Assembly (NCBI GenBank): GCA_023213395.1
Contig: CM041465.1
Span: 20,894,001-20,958,000, forward strand
Source of the DNA: Cycas panzhihuaensis
Taxonomy: Eukaryota > Cycadophyta
DNA length: 64,000 nucleotides
Direction: 5' to 3'
In this document: piece by piece, positions 58,611 through 64,000 of the stretch
Layout: every line of letters starts with the position of its first letter
Position numbering within the stretch: the stretch's first letter is position 1
Translations under genes and position numbers: made by a program
Notes under the pieces: model-generated
The model's input: the letters and a program-made list of their open reading frames with translations, nothing else
What the model was told of the DNA's origin: nothing
The model's database searches: none

Positions 58611-59370
58611 AAAATTAAGAATGATTAATAGCAAACCTACACCTACTCCTATAAAGATAGGTTCTAAATTAGAAATAGAATATGATGGAGTAGATGTTGA
58701 TCTAGTAATGTATAATCTATTGGTAAAAAGTTTATTATACTTGATCACTACTAGACTTAATATTTTATTTATAGTTAAAATAGATTTAGGTTTATACTGG
58801 TGTTAAAATAAAGCCATTAGAAAGATGTAAAGAGGGTCCTCAAATACTTACAGTGAACTATTTAATAGGGACTTGATTTTAAGAATAATGATAACTTTAA
58901 GTTAATAAGTTTCATAGATTTTGATTAGGTTGGATGTGTAGAAAATATGTGGTTAACTTCTAGATATTGTTTAAGTTTGGGTTTAACTATTATCTATTAG
59001 AGCAACAAAAATCAATTAAATATTTCTTTATCCTTAATTAGAGTATAAGGCTATAGTTATAATTTTACTAAAGCCATTTGGTTATGGTAGATTATAGACT
59101 ATATAGGACTATAATAATCAGAACTAATCATATTATACTGTGATAACTATAGTACTTTAAAGATTATGAAGAATCTTATGTTCCACATGTATACCATATA
59201 TATTGAGGTGCACTATCACTTTATTCATGTATTAATTTAGAACAAACTGATAAAGATGGTGTATATGCTAATATAAAAATAATTGGCTTATATCTTCACC
59301 AAACCACTAGCATGTGATAGAGTTTAAGCATTTAGAGATTGTTTAGGTAGTAGAGTAAATGAAATAAATA
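58611..59370 (+). pseudogene. pol (RNase H): RNase H relic of element D
   Basis: MINSKPTPTPIKIGSKLEIE at 58621, then LLVKSLLYLITTRLNILF, a changed D-x-D-x-A-G region near 58915, LYCDNYSTLKIMKNLMFH near 59135-59190 and IYIEVHYHFIHV. Ends at AYIFTKPLACDRV before the purine tract (59371-59381). Confidence 0.8.
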
Positions 59371-59381
59371 TTAAAGAAGAG

Positions 59382-59703
59382 TATTAAAATTTAGTATTTA
59401 TTATGGCTCATAATTTTGGGTTATCAGCCTCCTCCCTAGTTATTATATTTTAGTTATTATTTAATTATTATCGTGTTAGTTGATGAGTCATTAAGGTTTA
59501 CACTACCCACCTCATATATGTTGATTATTAGAGATCAATATTCCATCTTAAGTTCATATAAATTTACTAATTATATATTATAAAGAGAGAGAAGAATTTA
59601 TACAAATGAGATTTAAATTTTAGTTTATATAAATCAATTTTCATAAAGTAAATAGGTTAATCCATCTTATTTTAGTTTTCTCTATGCTTTTCAATTTCTC
59701 TTA
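59382..59703 (+). repeat. 3' LTR of element D
   Basis: Starts TATTAAAATTTAG (expected TG now TA) after AAAGAAGAG, ends TTTCTCTTA near 59703. Right boundary approximate; about 80 bp of unassigned sequence separate it from element G. Confidence 0.65.
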
Positions 59704-59785
59704 AGGTTCCTTTGGCCTCATTCAAAAAGCATAGTGTAAAGTTAGGTGACTTTAATGATGAGGGTGAATAGCCTCTATTTTATGG

Positions 59786-60171
59786 TGTTAGATTAGCATT
59801 AAGATCTAATATAAATGTGTATTTAATAATAGAACTCAATAAAGTAAATTAAACTACATAAATGAGATCAAAACAAAAATAAATATACTAAGCAAATAGC
59901 TATAGGAAAATTGGTTACATTGTGCATCTTTATTCTAGTAGAGCTTCCACATCAATAAAATTTTAATATATAAATATGAAGTATGGATCTTAATTTATAA
60001 GTATACCATGAGTATTTACATCAATATTATTAGTTGATATATCAATAAAGGTGGAATACTTAACGTAGCTTTACATTATGACTAAATTATAGTAAGGGGT
60101 CTTCTAATATACATATTACACAGGTATGCAAATATTACATTATAATGAAGAGGTCATTACAAGTTTTAACA
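59786..60171 (-). repeat. 3' LTR of element G (386 bp)
   Basis: Plus text TGTTAGATTAGC to ...AAGTTTTAACA; ends are TGTTA/TAACA inverted. Preceded on the minus strand by a polypurine tract. Partner LTR not in the window. Confidence 0.8.
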
Positions 60172-60183
60172 CCCTCCCTTAAT

Positions 60184-61720
60184 GTCAGATTTATTACATT
60201 TGATGCTAAGGTCATGTTAAAACTATTCAAGCTTTGGTTTACTAAGTGCTTTAGTGAAGATATTTGCAACTTGGTATTTAACTAGTTAGTAAATAACATC
60301 TACTTCTTTATTTTGAACATGCTCATGGATGAAGTAATGGTGGAACTCTATGTGCTTAGTTCTAGCATGGAAAACTGGATTCTTTGACATCTTTAAAACA
60401 CTCTAATTGTCATAGTAGAGAATGGTGAGGGTAGTTTATTGAAGTCCAAGCTCTATAAGAATCCTTTTGAGCCAAATTAACTCTATAGTGGTGTGGCAAC
60501 TACTTTATATTTAGCTTCAGTGAAGGAAAGGATAATATTTAGCTTCTTCTTATAGATCTAAGAGATTATAGCTAAATCTAGGTCAAAATAATGTCATGAA
60601 GTGAAGTGGCGTGTATACCCAATCAACATTTGTGTGTCCCTTTAGGGTACAAGATTAAGTTTGGTTATAGTTAAGTCCAAACTAATATGTATCACAAATA
60701 TATTTGAGAATCCTAGTTACAACTTTCTAGTAGGATGCTTTAGGCTTTGACATATACCTAGAATAGATCTTGGCTGCATAAGAAATATCTAAGTAATTAT
60801 GGGTGAGGTAGGTAAGACTCCCAATTAACTGTTAGTACAAGGTGAGATCAAATGGTTTGCCTTACTCATTTAGGTTTACCTTAGTTCTTATTTCCATGGG
60901 AATTGGTGTTAGCTTGTAGTTTGTCATCTTGAACTATTATAATAGTTCATTGGTATAATTTGATTGAGATAGGAAGATATGGCCTAGTTCCTACTAAACT
61001 TTAATTCCAAGAAAATAATGGAGCAACCTAAGATCTATCATCTTAAAGTTACTTTTTAGTTTAGATTGTAGTTAAGATATGACTTCAGTGTCAATGCTTA
61101 TGATTGCTAAATCATCCACATAAAGTATAATGATAGTGATCAAGTTTCTTTTAACCTAAGCATATAAGTCTAAGTCAGAGGGCAAATGATAAAATCCATC
61201 CTAAGTGAAGAAAGCATCAATTTTTACATACTAGATATATCATGCCTTCTTTAGTCCATATAAGTCTTTCTTAAGCTTATAAACTAAGTGTTTTTTATTT
61301 TGAATAATATATCTAGGAGGTTTTTTTAATAAACCTCTTATGTGAGCTCTCCATTAAGGAAAACACTCTTCACATCCATTTGGTAAATTAGCTAGTTGAA
61401 TTAGGCTACTAGTGACATCACCAAACATAATGTGGTCATATTAGGTACCAGTGCAAAGGTTTTATCATAGTCTATTTACTCCTATTTTTTAAAACCTTTT
61501 GCAACAAGATGAGTTTTGTGATGCTTGATGGTGTTGTCTATATGGAACTTAGTTTTATATAGCCATTAACAATTAATTAGCTTTTTTTCAGGTGGTAGTT
61601 TTGTCATTTTCTATGTTTCATTTTTTAGGATGGAGTTAATCTCTTCATCCATGGCTACTTTCCATGTTTGATCTTTGAATACCTCCTTAAATGTGGAAGG
61701 ATCAGGGGTTTCTAAGACAT
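60184..61720 (-). pseudogene. pol: RT and RNase H of element G
   Basis: RT begins MEYVLETPDPSTFKEVFKDQ (61640-61735) and WKVAMDEEINSILKNETWKM, PPEKKLINC-stop-WLYKTK, THLVAKGFKK, IDYDKTFALVPNMTTL and YQMDVKSVFLNGELT (first catalytic Asp). The second catalytic motif is decayed (YFMWMI where YVDDL is expected). RNase H fragments include FTEAKYKVVATP near 60510 and MTIRVF-like text near 60410. Stops frequent. Confidence 0.85.
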
Positions 61721-63320
61721 ATTCCATTAGGGAAACGTTAGTGGAGTGTTTCATCTTTCATGCCCTTTTAGCAGTTATGGGGGGAGAAGAAGCATCCTTT
61801 TAATAATTATTAAACCCACTTGGGAAGTGGTTGAATATTAATAGCTTCCACTTGAAGGTCATTAATTGAAATATATTACAAGTAGATGCTTAGATCTGAT
61901 ATAGTCATTAAAGTTTGTAAGGTTAAAGATAGACCTAGTGTATAGGAGGATGTAGGTGCTGGTAGCTCTAGAATTAGTGCAATAAGCACATTAGGCATAT
62001 GAACATCATTTTCTATTATATACTAAAGTTTTGAGGGATCTAGGTCCTAAGTATCTTTAGTAAAAATGACATTCTAAGTGGCATATGCTTGGTTTCCAAC
62101 AATGTTAAATACCTTATAGGCTTTATAACTAGGTACATAACTAAGGAATATGTACTTAAGGCTCTTATCATCTAGCTTCTTTCTATTTTCCTTTGGAATA
62201 AATTTGTATACCATGCATCTAAATATTTTTTAAATGTACAACTATTGGTTTAAGTCCAAACCAAACCTCCTCAAGAGCAATGTCCCTAACTACAATAGTG
62301 GGACTCCTATTTGTTAGATAGGTGATAGTCATGATGGCATTAACCCAAAATATTATATCAAGATTAATACTACTTAGCATAGATTTTGCTTTATTCACTA
62401 ATGTTTAATTTATTCTCTTAGCTACATCATTTTGTTGAGGTGTACAAGGTGCTAAGAACCAGCATTTGATACCATACTATTTGTAGAAATTGGTAAATTG
62501 ATTTGATATATACTCCTCTCCATTATCAGATCTAAGGGCCTTGATACTTGTGCCACTTTCATTCTCTACCTTAGCTTTAAATTCCTTGAATTTAATAAGG
62601 GCTTAACACTTATTCCTTAGGAAGTAGACCCACACTTTCCTAAAATAGTCATCTATAAAAGTCATAAAAAATAGGCTATCATTAAGAGATTGAATGAACA
62701 TAGGCCTGCAAATGTCTAAGTGGACTAGTTCCAATGGTTTAAAGGTTCTCTATGTATTCTTAAATGGGTAACTTTTCTCTTTATTATTTTTCCACTATGT
62801 ATGCCTCACAAATGCATATATTTCTCTCAATCCTAGGAAGTGCATACACTATATGAAGCCTAGACATGAGATTTATACTCTGTATATTTAGATGACCAAG
62901 GTGTTGATGCCATAGTTAGACTCTAGTGCTATTTGAGGTAGATTTTTCATCAGGATGGGAGCATTCTCCTTGTTCTTAAACATGAGGTTGGTCTTCTACC
63001 ATGATATCTTTTCCTTTGTTAAGTTGAGTATTTTGGGCCATTGAATATGATTCTATTGGTGGATTAGTGGCTAGAGGAATGCCATCAAACTTATATAAGT
63101 CACTATCTTTATGTCTTATTGCCATAAGTTGTCTAGTTACATAATTAGTAATAATGTAGATACCTTAACTAAAGAGGACATCTAGATTCTACTTGGTACC
63201 AAGAACATATTATTGATGTGGTGCTTGATTTTGGAGTATTTCAAAGCAATTGGAGCCCTTCCAATTTTGTCATATTGTAGGTAAGATTGTCTCTAAATAT
63301 GATTATTTGAGTGTTAATTA
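61721..63320 (-). pseudogene. pol (INT): Integrase and linker of element G
   Basis: The core region at 62330-62800 shows FLRNKC-like text, KVWVYFLRNK-type text and KAKVENESGTSIKALRSDNG-like text with stops. Readable pieces include TKHMPLRMSFLLKILRT and the end fragments KEIERS toward 62170. Between 61900 and 62100 is the variable linker. Domain order and the neighbours make the call secure; catalytic residues were not scored. Confidence 0.65.
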
Positions 63321-63329
63321 GATAGATTT

Positions 63330-63480
63330 CCTCCAACATGTCTTATGTACCAATCATATGGCATATCATACCTGAGTCAAGTAACCAAGAGTTATCACCA
63401 TGTTGAGATGACAATGCCAAAAAGACTAGGTTTTAAGAGGCGATAACTTGAGTATTTACCACATTGCCACCTTATTGAGT
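63330..63480 (-). pseudogene. pro: Protease of element G
   Basis: WLLDSGMICHMIGT near 63345-63400 (minus) is the copia protease active site with D-S-G intact (normally DSGAS-x-HMTG). Short of stops locally, but flanked by stops. Confidence 0.8.
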
Positions 63481-63580
63481 GTTGGGTTGTTCCTTGGACT
63501 TTTAGGTAGGAATCGCTACCTATTTTACTGATGTTGACTATGATTTAGTCTTTGATTCCAATTCTATTGATAAAATTAAC

Positions 63581-63814
63581 TTAGTTGCTAGTATGATGGC
63601 CCTCCTTATCAATACATAGGGCCTTCTTATTAAGGAATATGGCCTCCTTATTGTAAGTAAGGGGCTCCTTATTGAAGAATAGGACCTCCTTATTATCGAT
63701 AAGGGGCTCCTTATTGAGGGTATGGTCCTCCTTATTAATAGCTACTTCTTCCTTATTGATAGTTGGGTGCTCCTTATTAATAGTATGGGGCTCCTTGTTA
63801 GAAGGTAGGTCCAT
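63581..63814 (-). pseudogene. gag: gag C-terminal part of element G with 7-residue tandem repeats
   Basis: A 77-residue open stretch upstream of the protease. Residues 6-75 are ten tandem heptads with consensus N-K-E-x-x-x-(I/L/Y): NKEPHTI, NKEHPTI, NKEEVAI, NKEDHTL, NKEPLID, NKEVLFF, NKEPLTY, NKEAIFL, NKKALCI, DKEGHHT. Upstream text (KLVFNFYNIKGDN) stays in frame. It occupies the gag-protease linker. Charged heptads may form a helical or disordered spacer; function unknown. Confidence 0.75.
63590..63799. repeat. 21-bp coding minisatellite (10 units)
   Basis: Ten 21-bp units built on CTCCTTATT on the plus strand (for example around 63667, 63709, 63730, 63772), phased with the codons of the gag linker so that no unit breaks the frame. 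Confidence 0.9.
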
Positions 63815-63879
63815 ATGGTTATCCCCTTTGATGTTGTAGAAATTGAATACCAGCTTGTCTTCTCCTACAGTTAATAAAT

Positions 63880-64000
63880 AGTGAAAAGAGTGGATCTATC
63901 CTTCATCTCCATGGACTAAACACAAAGGCAAACATGGGAGCAAGAGAGACTTGAGAGAAAGAAAGTAGCTCTCACAAAATGGGGAGGTAAGGATGAATCT
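63880..64000 (-). repeat. Family-F LTR fragment at the right edge
   Basis: Plus text from AAAGAGTGGATCTATCCTTC to the window end matches 46614-46735 in the 3' LTR of element F with few differences. The LTR start (TGTTGAAAGC) is not present, so its left part is missing or diverged. Continues beyond 64000. Confidence 0.8.

Larger units (their letters stand above)
42692..59703 (+). mobile_element. Element D: highly decayed Ty1/copia element enlarged to 17 kb by insertions
   Basis: LTR-like ends at 42692-43029 and 59382-59703 align by eye (shared AGTTATT-TATTTTAGTTA, GATCAATATTCCAT, TTTTAGTTTTCTCTATGCTT text), with a degraded initiator-Met primer site after the left one and a purine tract before the right one. 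Copia gag-pol relics lie at 55262-59340 on the plus strand. Insertions between the left LTR and gag: solo LTR E2 (43424-46069), copia F (46581-49302) and copia J (49688-54873). No target duplication found. That both LTRs belong to one copy is inferred. Confidence 0.65.
59786..63870 (-). mobile_element. Element G: Ty1/copia element, 5' end truncated or off window
   Basis: 3' LTR 59786-60171, polypurine tract 60172-60183 (minus ATTAAGGGAGGG), then RNase H, RT, integrase, protease and the C-terminal part of gag with a minisatellite, all on the minus strand. Its LTR does not match the family-F LTR fragment found at 63880-64000. So the gag end was probably joined to that fragment by deletion, or F's LTR was inserted next to it. 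Confidence 0.85.

Overview
This window looks like intergenic DNA from a seed plant with a very large, repeat-rich genome. Evidence: low GC over most of its length, nested Ty3/gypsy and Ty1/copia LTR retrotransposons typical of plants, initiator-Met tRNA primer sites, and decay concentrated at plant methylation contexts (CpG and CAG/CTG). A gymnosperm or another giant-genome plant would fit; species cannot be told from the sequence. I found no intact host gene, tRNA, rRNA or CRISPR. Nearly every coding signal is a broken retrotransposon domain with in-frame stops and frameshifts.

Layout. (A) 1-7416, minus strand: partial Ty3/gypsy element of Tat-like type, with 5' LTR, primer site, gag with three zinc knuckles, protease, an unexpected pair of extra gag-like domains, RT, RNase H and integrase. 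It is GC-rich, CpG-rich and younger-looking than what follows. (B) 7417-33722, plus strand: an old Tat-lineage element (protease, RT, RNase H, integrase, an antisense ORF, 3' LTR at 31166-33722). It is split by an LTR-like AT-rich block (about 9366-11410) and by copia element C. (C) 14413-26061, plus: copia element with both LTRs and a perfect AACTT target duplication inside B's integrase. (I) 18341-24836, minus: chromovirus with matching 236-bp LTRs and a chromodomain relic, inserted in C's reverse transcriptase. B > C > I is thus a three-level nest.

(E1/H) 34376-40336, minus: an LTR of B's family, an antisense ORF, and a gag relic with its own primer site but a different adjoining LTR-like block (40337 to about 42691). 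(D) 42692-59703, plus: a very decayed copia element swollen to 17 kb by a solo LTR of B's family (43424-46069), copia F (46581-49302, minus) and full-length copia J (49688-54873, minus, ACCAA target duplication). (G) 59786 to about 63870, minus: copia element with a 7-residue in-frame minisatellite, followed at the right edge by an LTR fragment of F's family.

The genes do not work together as a pathway. They are remnants of the gag-pol machinery that once copied each element (gag coat, protease, integrase, RT, RNase H). The most notable observations are the extra gag domains between protease and RT in A, antisense ORFs in two Tat-type elements, a 20-bp periodic repeat in the LTR family, inactivating changes shared by two copia copies, and the strong CWG/CpG depletion that explains most stop codons. 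All LTR identities quoted are by-eye counts.
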